From assembly GCA_002118135.1 (NCBI GenBank), contig BDIU01000442.1:1-26823 (forward strand): a stretch of DNA of 26,823 bases, written 5' to 3'. The notes below the pieces were generated by a model. It searched no databases. It had not been told where the DNA came from and saw nothing but the letters and a program-made list of their open reading frames with translations. The stretch comes from Trebouxia sp. TZW2008. Its lineage: Eukaryota; Chlorophyta; Trebouxiophyceae; Trebouxiales; Trebouxiaceae. Positions within the stretch are counted from its first letter, which is position 1, and each line of letters starts with the position of its first letter. A program made the position numbers and the translations under genes. Shown in pieces: positions 1 to 10,500 of the stretch.

Positions 1-29
1 CAGGGCGAAAGCTTTCGGCCCCTTTCGCT

Positions 30-45
30 GCCGAAAGCTTTCGGC
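30..45. repeat. Perfect 16-base palindrome downstream of the MsrA gene
   Basis: GCCGAAAGCTTTCGGC is its own reverse complement. A near copy of its core (GAAAGCTTTC) lies at 7-16, so the first 45 bases hold two adjacent palindromes. They lie beyond the stop codon of the minus-strand MsrA-like gene, in its 3' flank, and could form a hairpin in the transcript. The role is unknown; a transposon end or a chance HindIII-centred palindrome is also possible. Confidence 0.6.
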
Positions 46-90
46 TATCTGCCCGCTCACTGGGTACAGTACAGTACAACCAAAATCAAC

Positions 91-1596
91 CTAAAAGCGC
101 TGCTCAGGACAGCCAGTCGGACCAATGCGACCAGTGTTAGCCAAAGCCCGCTTCAAATCTACTGTGTACTCCTTGGAGAAAGCCTTGCCGATGCCATTGT
201 GAAACTGATGATACTGCTCAGCTCTGTAGAAGGGAAGCTTGTCAGAGTCAACAATGTACACCACATTGATCTGGTCCTTGTCCTTGGCTTTGCCATTGGT
301 GTAGTTGTTGCCATCACTGGGAATCAGCTCCATGCCATTCTTGTTTCTTTCCTGCAATAGGCAACCACCTGTGATCTGCTGGCTAAACCCAGACAATGTG
401 TCATGCCTGTCAAACATTTGCGAGCAGGCTTGCAGTGGGAACAGAGCCACCTTGCTGACATGATTCCTCAGCTTTGCACAGACATGCTAGCCATATGCAC
501 CTTGCATGAGCTTGCTATAGCATCAGCGTTCCATTGCAGCAATTCTTGATACCTTCAAGACCTCAAACAAGGGAGAATCAACGCCTTTGGGAATGCCAAT
601 GACATTCCTGTAGGCAGGGCCAGCGTCTTGAGGGTCCAGCCGCATCATGCCAAAAGGTGTCTTTCTGAATTGGCCAAAGTAGGTGTCAGCAAAAGCCTCC
701 ATCTGTCTGCGAGTCTGTGCTGACTCCCCTCTGAGCTCCATCTGAACCACTTCTGCATGGCCTAGCTCCTCATACACAGCCTGCTTGGGTCCATAGTAGT
801 AACAAACCTTGTCGCCAGGGCCTGCATATGACAACACTGGCTTGCCTAAGTGATCCTCAGCTGCTACAGCTGAACCACCTTTGGCATCCAAGCACGTGGT
901 TTGTGTAGCGAAACAAGAGACCAGCTCCAGACAGTGCTGTGGTGCTGCTTGGACAGGGATCAATGCACACGCAGCAAATCTGCTTGCATATTGCATTGTC
1001 TATGCAAAGACCAATTCTGATGCACTCACAACCTGACCCAGTGACGGAGGATCTGACATTACTGCTAAATGCTTTGTGTGTGCATGCATAATGTGCAGAT
1101 ACCTGCACCCTTTGCGCCTCCAGCATATCCTGTAATGGCTGAGATGCGGCCACCTTCCCTGCCTAGCGCTTTCTCCACATCCACAAAGTCCTTCTGTCTG
1201 CCCCAAAAGCAGCCATTACCAAAGTAGATGGGCGTTGTGGCATCACTGATGTCTGTGCTGCTGCTTGCCTCAGCTATTTCTGCAATAGAGGCAGCTGGCC
1301 TCGAGATCGAAGGTGCTGCCATAGCCGAGGACGCTGACAAGCTCAAGGTCAACACCGCTGCAACCGCATGTTTGGCCAGAGACTGCCTGCGTGACACAGA
1401 GCTTCCGGTGAGCTCTGTGAGAGGTCAAAAGCTGCAAGGTAAGTGATTGCTGCAACACCAACCTGAGCGCGTCGTGCTGTGCAGCTCCTGCCTGAGCCGT
1501 GAGTTTTGCCGGCGTCGCATGCCTGGTCTGCCGAGAGCAGGACTGAAAGGCTTTTGCAGATTGAAGCTGTTGACACGAACATAGGTGAGCAGTCAT
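91..1596 (-). CDS. MsrA-like peptide-methionine (S)-S-oxide reductase, probably plastid/thylakoid lumen
   Basis: The enzyme class reduces the S-form of methionine sulfoxide in proteins back to methionine. Exons by phase matching: 1596-1459, 1412-1103, 878-553, 351-91 (stop TAG at 93-91), giving about 344 residues. Seen: GCFWG near residues 113-117 (catalytic Cys about 114), GYAGG, GHAEVV, and D-x4-Y in DAGPAYR. These correspond to the catalytic Cys, Tyr, Glu, Asp and Tyr of MsrA. The first exon is rich in Ser, Ala, Arg and Gln with few acids, like a plastid transit peptide. It is followed by SRRQSLAK, a hydrophobic run and AMAA, which reads as a twin-arginine lumen signal. The last three exons are well supported. 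The first exon and its 46-base intron are the weakest part, because exon 2 alone has no ATG start. After GYAGG the sequence diverges from classical MsrA. Confidence 0.85.
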
Positions 1597-2159
1597 GCTG
1601 CCTACCGAGTCTTGCTGACTTTTTGCACTCGACGCCTTCTGTTCTCGCAGGACCTTCTGTGCTCAAACAGCTCAAGCGTTTTCCCCCTGCAGACGCTACG
1701 ATTGCTGTTCAGTGGGCAGCAAAACTTGATCAACGTGGGCAAAGCAGGAAGGTATATGAATCGGCGCGATGCATCTGAAAATATTGCTCAGAACTCATGC
1801 GTAGATGCTGAAGGCTGTTCACACTAGTGCTGCATGCTTGCTAGACATGCGTGCAAGTCTTCAAAGTGCATTCTACAAAAGTGCAGCAGTCTAACTTGTC
1901 TAGACTTGCCACACTGTGACGAGTTGTCTTGGTGCTATAATGAGACTCGGTGCATGACGTTTTTATAGAGGCCACTCAATCGCCAGACATGATCAGATGC
2001 AGCAACTACACTCAGTCTTTAACTTGCAAGCTGCAAAACAACACCGGTTGGCTACAATGTCTTGACATGTCCTTGCATGAGCTTGCAAGAAATGCCAGAG
2101 CAGCAGTCAACACAACAACAGATAGTACCAATATGAGTAGGCTGCATTGGGCTTGGATT
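1597..2159. other. Intergenic: 5' flank of MsrA gene, 3' flank of PG-repeat gene
   Basis: This 563-base stretch lies between the start of the minus-strand MsrA-like gene and the stop of the minus-strand PG-repeat gene. Short open frames exist on both strands, but none has a recognisable motif or a matching splice partner. It should hold the MsrA promoter and the 3' UTR of the PG-repeat gene. I recognise no specific promoter element. Confidence 0.5.
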
Positions 2160-5100
2160 TCAAAAGACTTCCTGCAGCCAGGCAGGTGGATTTCCCTGTA
2201 TAGAAGCTCTTGACTTTGTCTGCCATAGCAAATGCTGCTGCTGCACGTCTTGCACATGCTTTGAAGCCTTAACAGCCTGCTTATGCCGGAAGCACTCTGC
2301 TTCATCAAACAGGTCTAGGCTACGCAGCACTTTTCTGCAAGGCTGCACATCTGTCCTCTTCTGCAGTCCATCTTGCTGCAGATCCTTTTGCGTTACTGCA
2401 TGATCTGCACTTGTGCCTGCAGCCTGAGACCTGCGTTCCAACTGCATAGCTGCATTGCTTTGCTGACTTCCTGACGCCCTATCTGGATGCTTCATGTCTT
2501 GCGCTGCAGCAGGAGCGGATGAGTCTGGCTGTTTTGCCAATGTGTGGTGTTGAGTGGGACTAGAAGCTGCCAAGCGTGTAGGCAAGAGCACTGGTGAAGG
2601 GACGCTTCTGAGCATGCGGCTGGGCCCCCTGCTGACTGCTGGAGAGCTTGAAGGACAGCTTGGCTCTGCTGACCTGAACACACAGACACAACCAGGTTTG
2701 CACAAGAATTTCTGTTGACCATTTGGAACTGCTGTGGTCTACAGTCAACATTGTGAGAATGGTTTCTGCTCTTGGCAACGCAGCAAGACAAACATGCTTG
2801 GGAGACGGTGATTCACACAATCAACCAAGACAATCACATTCTAGTGCAATGCTCACGCTGAGTGATAGCATATATCCTGCACACACTCAGTCTGCAGAGT
2901 CACGTTGTGCTCAGCAGGAGGGATGCACAGCATGGCGATGAGCATGCACAGCACTACCTGAGCAGGGGCCCAGCCTTGTCTGGTGTCAGCAGGGATTGAT
3001 GATTTGCTTCTAGTCTGCCATCCCCAGCCCAAGCACCTTTGCTGAAAAGCCCCTGCAACGCTAGTCACCGTCCACCCGGCTGGTCTTATCTGAATTTGAG
3101 TCCGTTGCAAGACAAGGATGGCTGTGCGCAATGAGATGAACATCATGTTGAGCCAGGTTGATTGTGCATGGGCAATTTCAAATCTGCAAACGATTGCTCA
3201 GTGCGCAGCGACTGGCAAACACACAATCCAGCCTGTACCCTACACGATGCCAAATTCCTCCTGGTGTGGTTGCAATGTGCAAATTGACTAACGGTTGGCA
3301 TGCAAGTCCACGTCTGCAGCAACAATACTGCTGACAATCAAAATGCTGCAGAGGCTCATGACAACTGCCACAGCAGGCGTCAATGGCCAAGGTGCTTGAG
3401 AGAGTACATACTGCTTCACTGCTTGCAAGACAGAATTTGCCGATAATAAATTGGCTCTTCAAAGCCTGCAAGCAGATGCTTGCTGATATTGCTACCTGCT
3501 GGGGGGTACATGCCACCCAGCCCCAGTCTGAGGGCAACGCCAAAGCAGCTGCAGCCTTTCTGCGCATAGATGTCCAAGGTGGTTCAAAGGAGCCTTTTTG
3601 GGGTACTGTCCTTGAGCCTTTTGCTGGCTTGCAGTGCACTGCTGCATTGCCCTTGGCAGCTGTGCCCTTGACAGTCTTGGTCACTTGGCCGTATTCTGGA
3701 GCAGCAGTGGGGGACTTGCTGCTTGGGGAGGCCCCTGTGGTGCAGGGCCTGTTTGAGCTGCCTGCCCCGCCCTGTGTCCTGATTACAAATGCGCTTGTCA
3801 GTTCCAGAACTCAAGAATTGATGAGTGACAGACCAGCTTGCTTGCGATCACAGATACAGCGTCTGCGCTTAAGAGGTGTTTGCATGATCTGGCAGGCAAG
3901 CTTCTCAATGCCGCCATGTGCAAAAGTCATGAAGAACGGCATAAGCCTGGCTAGTGTTATAGGAAGGAAAATAGCAGGATCCACTTTGTCTTATCAGCAC
4001 GATTACTATCTCAAAGATCTACAGCACAAAAGCACTGAGCCTTGCCAATGTGCTTGGGGCAACTGCACATATGCAGCTGTGGTAAGAAATGATGGTCCAG
4101 CAGTGCATTGTGGTCAAGAGGGCACAGAGTGGCAAAGCTACAAGCGCTCTGAGCTGCAGAACAATCAGTGTGCTTTCTGGGCTGGCAATCATGCTGTCAA
4201 GAGATTTGCTGCCGTTTGGCTGAGCATGCTGAGTGCTTCATGCATTGCCTCTATGACAGCTGCAGATAGCAATACTAGTGAATGCCAATGCAGCAGGTAG
4301 CTGACATTTCATGTAACACGCAGCTTTGTGTCGATTGCAATCACTGCAATGCACTTGTGAATCTACCTTGATTCTGAGGCCCAGTAGGGCTGAACTGCAG
4401 TGCTGTCATGCAGCCCCGGGGTCCCTAAAGGGCCACCGTTGTTAGGAGGGGGGCTGACAGACATAATGGCCCTGGAATAGCTGAGAGCCTTCTGCTTGGT
4501 GGCTGTCTCACGGGGTGCATACCCACCTGCATGTCACAAGACTTGCATCTGCTCATGCTTGATGCCACTCTGCATGGTTGAGCAAGACTGCTCTACAACA
4601 GAAAGATGCTTGTCTTAGCAGGACAGAAGGCACTGGAGCCACTATGTTGCAACAGCATTAATGCCAAAATGTGAGACAATGAGAAGGATCAACCAAATAG
4701 AAAAGTGATGCCATGCGTGCGTGACACTCTTAAAACCACGTGCTGATTGACTTATTGCCTTGTTGTGCTCAGCAGTGCAACATCACTTTTGTGTGCCATA
4801 TCTGACAGCAGCATGCTCTGGACAAGCAGCACATTTACTTACCAATTGCTACCTGAGGAGCATGGTGATAGTAGCTGGATGGGGCAGTTTCATACAGCCC
4901 TGGCCCTAGCCCTGAGTCAGGCGTTCTGAGTGACCGCGCCATGGCCTTGACGCGTGTGGACACATCACGCTCCTTGAGGAAGAATGGGCCATCTGTCTTC
5001 TGCAGAAATTGCATTCCAAAAGTTGAGCAGCAGTGTAGAGCCAAGCAGCGCTACACACACTAGTCTGTGGCATCACTACAGGTGACATGTCATTGCCTCA

Positions 5101-5807
5101 TTAAAGCACATTGAGCCAACTTGCTGAATGTATAATGCTGATGCTATTGGCAACGCTGGCACATAAGCTCCAACGTTGAGCGTACATGGAAGGAAAATTA
5201 ACTCCAGGGCTGCATATGTGTGACTCAAAATGCTGCAGAAGTTGGTAGATACAAATTGTGCACAGCAAAAGTCTTGTAGCCTGGCACTCACTGGGTCATG
5301 AGGTCTCCTGAAGTCCTGCTTCTTGTGCTGACTGTCTTTGTCTGCGAAGTACTGCCCTGGTCCAGGATTGCGGTCTGTTCTGGAGTTGCTCGCAGCGTAA
5401 AGGCTTGCTGTCCGGGGCGACTTGTACTTGCATTCTTTTTGAGGGTCACGCACACGCCTGACAGGTGTCAGGCGCAAATAGTCAGCCTGCATGCACATCA
5501 ATTTCGCAATCCTGTATGCAGCTACACTGGCAGGCTTTGACTTGAACAGGTTTTCGCTTGGTGTGTGTCAAACAAGCATAACACCACAGGCTTGAAAGCC
5601 ACCTATAATGCAATGAGACAACACCTTCGGTGGCAGGGCAGGCGGGGGGGCACTTGGTGGAGCAGCTTGCTTGCTTCGCTGTGCAGGCTGTTCTGGTGAT
5701 GAGCTGTGCAGGCTAGTACTATGTGCAGAGCTATGAACCTCAAGCCCACAGTCTTCTCTGGGCGTGGTCGGCACGGCAGCATACCCGTCTTTTGGCAGCA
5801 TCCCCAT
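2160..5807 (-). CDS. PG-rich (SHIPPO / sperm-tail type) repeat protein, probably axonemal or microtubule-associated
   Basis: Seven exons fit by intron phase: 5807-5625, 5486-5292, 4999-4843, 4526-4367, 3778-3496, 3052-2958, 2673-2160 (stop at 2162-2160), giving 528 residues. Seen: NPGPGQY near residues 101-107 and GLGPGLY near 156-162, the PGPGxY signature of SHIPPO/STPGR repeats. Such repeats occur in proteins of ciliary doublet microtubules and other stable microtubules. A weaker TPGLH follows in exon 4. The N-terminus is Pro/Ser/Ala-rich and the last 170 residues are polar, Gln/Ser-rich and probably disordered. No membrane segment or catalytic motif is visible. The gene is divergent from VPS8, sharing the 5808-6130 flank. 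Exons 2 and 3 are the surest. Exon 6 rests mainly on phase fit, since another acceptor and frame are possible there. The long open frame on the opposite strand at 3383-4300 runs across exon 5 and is judged a shadow. Confidence 0.75.
3779..4366 (-). other. Long intron of the PG-repeat gene
   Basis: This 588-base stretch lies between exons 4 and 5 of the PG-repeat gene. Donor GTAGAT and acceptor TTTGTAATCAG are visible on the minus strand. I found no further exon that keeps phase and no RNA gene. The next long introns of this gene (4526-4843 and 3053-3495) also show nothing recognisable. Confidence 0.5.
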
Positions 5808-6130
5808 GTTAGAGACGCATCAGCAAGGCGCCAATACTGGGTGGGCTTTAGGCGTTCACGTCAAAGAAACCTGAAGACGCCAGGCAAAGGTGATAATGCA
5901 AGGCTCGCTAGCAACCATGTGACGCCTGCGCACAGCAATCAGAGCTGTTGCGGTCGAGCTTTCAGACAACAAAGCAGTGCGTGGGATTGTGCAACTGAGA
6001 AGAGGGCGCTCGAGCCAGGACCGTAACGCCTGCATGACATACACGACTTTGCTGAAGCGCTCGACAAGCCAGGATGGGCTTAACGCGAGCGAAATAGAGT
6101 CCTGCAGTTGATAGGAAGCATTGCACTGTC
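5808..6130. promoter_or_regulatory. Shared divergent 5' region of the PG-repeat gene and VPS8
   Basis: The two start codons, ATG at 5807 on the minus strand and ATG at 6131 on the plus strand, are only 323 bases apart. Both promoters and both 5' UTRs must fit here unless an upstream non-coding exon was missed. The region contains several CpG-containing stretches (around 5941-6085). No TATA box is evident at a convincing distance. The assignment is an inference from gene arrangement only. Confidence 0.5.
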
Positions 6131-7559
6131 ATGTCTGATGTCGACAGACTTCTGTGTGAATTGCTCGACAGCGACGAAGAAAGCGAGGTTAGCATCTTTG
6201 CGATCTGCGGCACCGTCATGACAATGCTAGTCGTATTAGCACTCGACTGTGCGCGCAGGTTGCTGAGACCGGGATTGTAGTTGCAGACGAAGATCAGAGC
6301 CCGTCTCTGTCATCAGGTACTCTGATGGAGGCACTGCGTCAAGTGTCGCAGCGTCACAGCAAGACTTCGCATCTAGGGTCTCAGTGCAATCGAGCCTTCG
6401 GTTGCATCAAGTGTGCGTGCTCTGCAGGCCTTGCAGACCAGCTGCATCCGCCTGCTCAATGTCCTGCAGCTGCTGAAAGTGATGCTTCAACCACCTTAAG
6501 CTTGCCATCAAACAGTGCAAATGAGCAAAAAGTGGATGTGCCAGAAAGCAGTACAGCGGATCAGCAAATCCCAACCTCAGACTCAGTAGACCCATTCAGT
6601 GACCTGCCTTCGTTGCGCATAGAGGAAGCCTCCTCTCAGCTTAATACAACCCAGACTACTAAGGCTGATCTGGGCTTATCAGATCAACAAAAATTTAGCA
6701 GCTCCTTGCTTGATGATGCACAGGTGCCGGCAGCCAAAGTTGCAGCTGTTGTACCCATGGTGATCTCAGGTTCGTCGGATCATGTAGCAGCAACTGCTTC
6801 AGACCAGTCATCACTGCTTGTAGCTGGTTCACTATCTCCAGCAGAGCAGGACAGCAGTCTAGCAGCAACACCACAGCTGAGCGGAACATCTGATATGCCT
6901 GCCATACCAGCTTTACCGCGTGGTGAAGATGACCACAGCAGACAGGACAGCTTGCTAGATGACATGGACACGCTATCTCTTGAAGATGATGACTTTGCTG
7001 ATGATGTAGAGCTACTGTCAGGCACTTCGCAGCAACTGGGTCAAACATCTGATGAGCATGATCAGCTTCCTGGCGTACGTCATGCTTCCAGCTCATTGCC
7101 ACAGTCACCTGCTGTCCCAAAGCAGTTGCACCAGCAACAGCAGCCAAGGCAGCAGCAGCAAAATCAGCCCTTGAATCATCAGCAGGCTGAGCATGACCTG
7201 CAACAGACCGCTGATCAGCCTCTGACTTTTGATACTGCATCCACAGCACACCAGGATACTTCTGGACCATTACCAGCTGCTGTCAAGGGTCGGATTGATC
7301 AAAGTGACTTGCTTGTAATGGACAGTCTACGTACCAGCACCCAGCCACCTCAGGACAGTTCAGCTGAACTTGATGCTACAGCAGCAGACGAAATGCAGCC
7401 TAAGGAAGATCAGCTGCATCAAGCAGACGAGCAAGCTGAACAGCAAGCAGTTGAGCTGCTGCCACATGAGCAGGCAATGGCACAGGCTGAAGCTGCTGAG
7501 AGGAAGCTGCTTACAGGTCTGCTTGCACATCGTCACCAGCTCATTTGTTCAGCGCAGTG
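6131..7559 (+). other. VPS8: VPS8 N-terminal exons: acidic start plus disordered Ser/Gln/Asp-rich region
   Basis: Exon 1 codes for MSDVDRLLCELLDSDEESE, an acidic start that suits VPS8. Exon 2 is one long open stretch, dominated by Ser, Asp, Gln and Ala, with a polyglutamine-like tract from about 7126 to 7205 and an acidic LDDMDTLSLEDDDFADD stretch near 6955-7005. It ends in a charged helix (HEQAMAQAEAAERKLL) that matches the end of the plant VPS8 N-terminal region. An in-frame segment at 6317-6427 (111 bases) is flanked by GT and TGCAG and is Cys/Arg-rich, unlike its surroundings. It may be an unrecognised intron, in which case the protein loses 37 residues. The exact 3' end of exon 2 (7559, or near 7514) is uncertain. 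Confidence 0.7.
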
Positions 7560-10500
7560 GTCACAAGCTATATGCTCATAGTTTGCTGCCTCATGTGCGC
7601 AAACTTGCAGCTTGCAACAACCATGAGCGTGCCAGCTGCAGAGGCCGCAGACAAAGGAGCATTGCCCAACACATGCAAACTGTGATGCAAGCTCCCAAAT
7701 TCAGTCCAGCCCACCAGGTCCAGTGGCATTCATTAGTCTGATAAGCTAGCTCTTCCTGTTTGAGGTTTCAGACCAATTTGACTCGAGACCAAGTGCCCTT
7801 TGACATCCAACATCCCTTCAAGAAACTACATGTGTTGCCTGATAAGCATATCTGCTTGTCTGCAATCATGCCAAACGCTGAAAAGATTGGAGTATCTGAG
7901 ACTTGACAGATCCCACAAGCGCTTTGTTGACCTGTTGCACCTGCAAGAGCTTGTAAGGCGCAGCAAACAACATGCAGCCCCTCTTCAACTGTCAAATTGG
8001 CCTAATCACTTTAGCAGACCTTGCATGTGGTGCAGACAAGTCTCTGGCAGCGACGCAGACAGCAGGAGACCCTGCAGAAGCTCTCATGTAAGCTCCCACA
8101 ATTTCCTTTGCTGCATTTCATGCCAAAGCATCAACCAATCAACAAGCAAGCTGCAAACTGCCCTGCCTCATGAATGCCTGCTGCTGCGCAAGAATCAGCA
8201 TTTGCCAAGTGCTGGTCACTTTCAGTTGTTTTGCTAGACAGAGCAGGTCCATACAGCAGGCTCACTAAAAAGCTTAAATGGTCAGTATATATGTGATGCA
8301 CCAAAGACTTAGTTCAGAGAAGAAAGTGTAGACAGCAACGCACTCATCTTGTCAGAATCTCAGCCGAATTGTAGTTTGCAGACAAGCTCTGCGTTGACAG
8401 ATCTTGTTGGGCAACATGTGACATTGAGGTCAGGTGACATTTGGGCCTGCAGGTCAAGGCTGAGGTGGGGGGCGGAGGAGTGGCCTGAGGGGGGGCAGCC
8501 AGACAGCAAAGGGGGGCTGCTTGGGGGGCACCTCATACTCAGACTGGACGTCATCAACCCTTTTCAGGTCAGTGTTGGTATTCTTCAATCCTCAGACTAC
8601 CATGCTATTATCAAATGACTAACAAAGGTTGATAGCCTCGCAAATTTTTAAGTCCTGGGGATGGTAACCTGGTTGATTGACGGATTTCTCATTGATCTTA
8701 ATTAGCTAATCTCAAAACTTATCAAGGATTGACATACCAGCAGTGGTCGAGGTGGCTCAGCTGCCCCACTTCATTTTAGAGCAGTGTGAAATGTGTATGC
8801 GTGCATGGAACAGGTGGTCACCACAATTCATTTTATGTGTGCATCATGTGCATCAATACTTCAGGTGATACGATGGCATTGGCTTTGAAGGCTGCTTGTA
8901 TACTGGCATGGTCAAGCTTGAGCTTGATTTGCCTGATGTTACACAAGTTTCAGGCATTGCTAAACTCGGCAGAACCTGCATGCTTGGCACATGTCTGGAA
9001 CAATGACCGCTGCTCAGCGTGATACAAATTCAGCTTTCCTGCATCAGGAAGAAGACACCTCTTTGATGAAGCAACGAGGCAGAAGAGCCAAGGCATCCAA
9101 CTCATTTGATGCAGACGCTCAGATGATTGATATAATTAAGACTGCAAGCATTCAAGCAATGCCGACAAGCCCTTGATCTGTATGCAAAGGCAAGGAAACA
9201 CAGTCAAGTGGTCACAACCATCTGGCATCACTTTGAGTGCATTGAACTACTTTTTATGTGCATTGAAGTCAGCATGTGCAGGAATAGTTGGCGCAAAGCT
9301 CAAGCTTGGGCAACAGCCGCTGCGTGAAGCAAATTTTGCTCAAGCTCCTTGTGAATGCTGCTATGGTGCAGGACGCCTTACATTGCGTGGTAACTAAGAC
9401 GGCAACTCAAAAGCCAGCTGGTGCAGGAATGGTGTTGACTGTGACATTCACCTAAGGATCACTCTCACTGTATTGAGTTTTAAATGCAACCTGAAAGTGT
9501 CCATGTGTAGGAATGGTTGGCCCAAGGGGCAAGCTTAGGCAGCGGCCGCTGCGTGGCAGCTTTCCGAGGAGTGGTGGGTGTGGGCTTCAGCAGTGGCGCC
9601 ATGGCCTTGCTCATGCCCAGGGGCCTTGCCTCTGAAGGACATCCCACCGGGTAGGGCTTCTGCTATCTGGCCTTGAAGTGCTGTTGGCAATGACGGAAGC
9701 CCTGGGCTGCTTCTGCTTACTCAGATTTTTATGATGATGTCTGTTGGCAGTGGGGTTCGGCATCGGCATCATGGCCTTGCTCATGCCCAGAGGCTTTGCC
9801 TCTGATGGACATCCCACCAGGGGAGAGTCCATTTATCTGCTCTTGCGATGCTGTTGGCATTGACTGGTGTCCTGGGCTGCTTCTGCTTGTTGAGGCTCCT
9901 GTGATGACTACCTGCTGCACAGTACCCAAGATTGGTATGATGGCAAGCAATGATGGGACACAGACATACAGGCAGGCTCGTTTGTCTCATGCATCTTCAC
10001 ATGCATACTCAATACCTTGCAATGCAATCAGCAAAAAAGTAGCAGCTGCTATGCAAGCATCAAGATGACGCAGCTTGTGTGCATGGCGGGCATGCTCTGG
10101 TGGTACAGCTGGGCAAGCCCTGTCAATGACAATGGCGTAAGCCCTACAGGCAGATCTAGCACTGCTGCACAGTCCTAAATATGCATGTGATGGCAGGCAT
10201 TCATTCAGACACAAGCAGGCAGGCACACACACGTGTGTGTATGGTTGCGTGCATGTTGAATTCCTTGCACTGTCGTCCTGACACTTTTGGATGGTCCACA
10301 TGACGTGGCTTGTGTGCATAGCAGGCATGCTCGAGTGGTGCAGCTGGGTGAGGCTAGGAGCGAGGCAAGCCGTGCCGTCACCACCATGGCTTTCAGCTTG
10401 CAGGTCAGTTCAACTGATGTCATGCATCTTGACATTGCTATCATGATTGCAGAAAGCGCTGCAGACCCTTCCACATAGCTTGCAAGTCAATCAGCAGCTA

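Noticed and set aside
3383..4300. Long plus-strand open frame of 305 codons
   Set aside because: It lies antisense to exon 5 of the PG-repeat gene, whose minus-strand frame and splice phases fit well. The plus-strand translation is Cys/Ser/Ala-mixed with no family motif.
5856..6219. Minus-strand open frames upstream of the PG-repeat gene
   Set aside because: They overlap VPS8 exon 1 and the shared 5' region, and show no motif or splice link to the ATG at 5807.
6695..7270. Minus-strand open frame of 191 codons inside VPS8 exon 2
   Set aside because: It is a shadow of the Ser/Gln/Asp-rich plus-strand exon. Repetitive CAG-type codons keep the opposite strand open.
7370..8237. Plus-strand open frames after the VPS8 N-terminal exon
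   Set aside because: They are rich in Cys, His and Ser without any VPS8 resemblance and do not join either neighbour in phase. They are treated as intron 2.
9591..9990. Minus-strand open frames with repeated GHQS/NANS and WDVHQRQ-type text suggesting a repeat protein gene
   Set aside because: The repeated text comes from the duplicated VPS8 exon 4 segment read on the wrong strand. No start, splice sites or family motif support a gene.
10225..10240. Alternating CA/TG run as a possible regulatory Z-DNA element
   Set aside because: It is only 16 bases, within an intron made largely of duplicated sequence; nothing supports a function.
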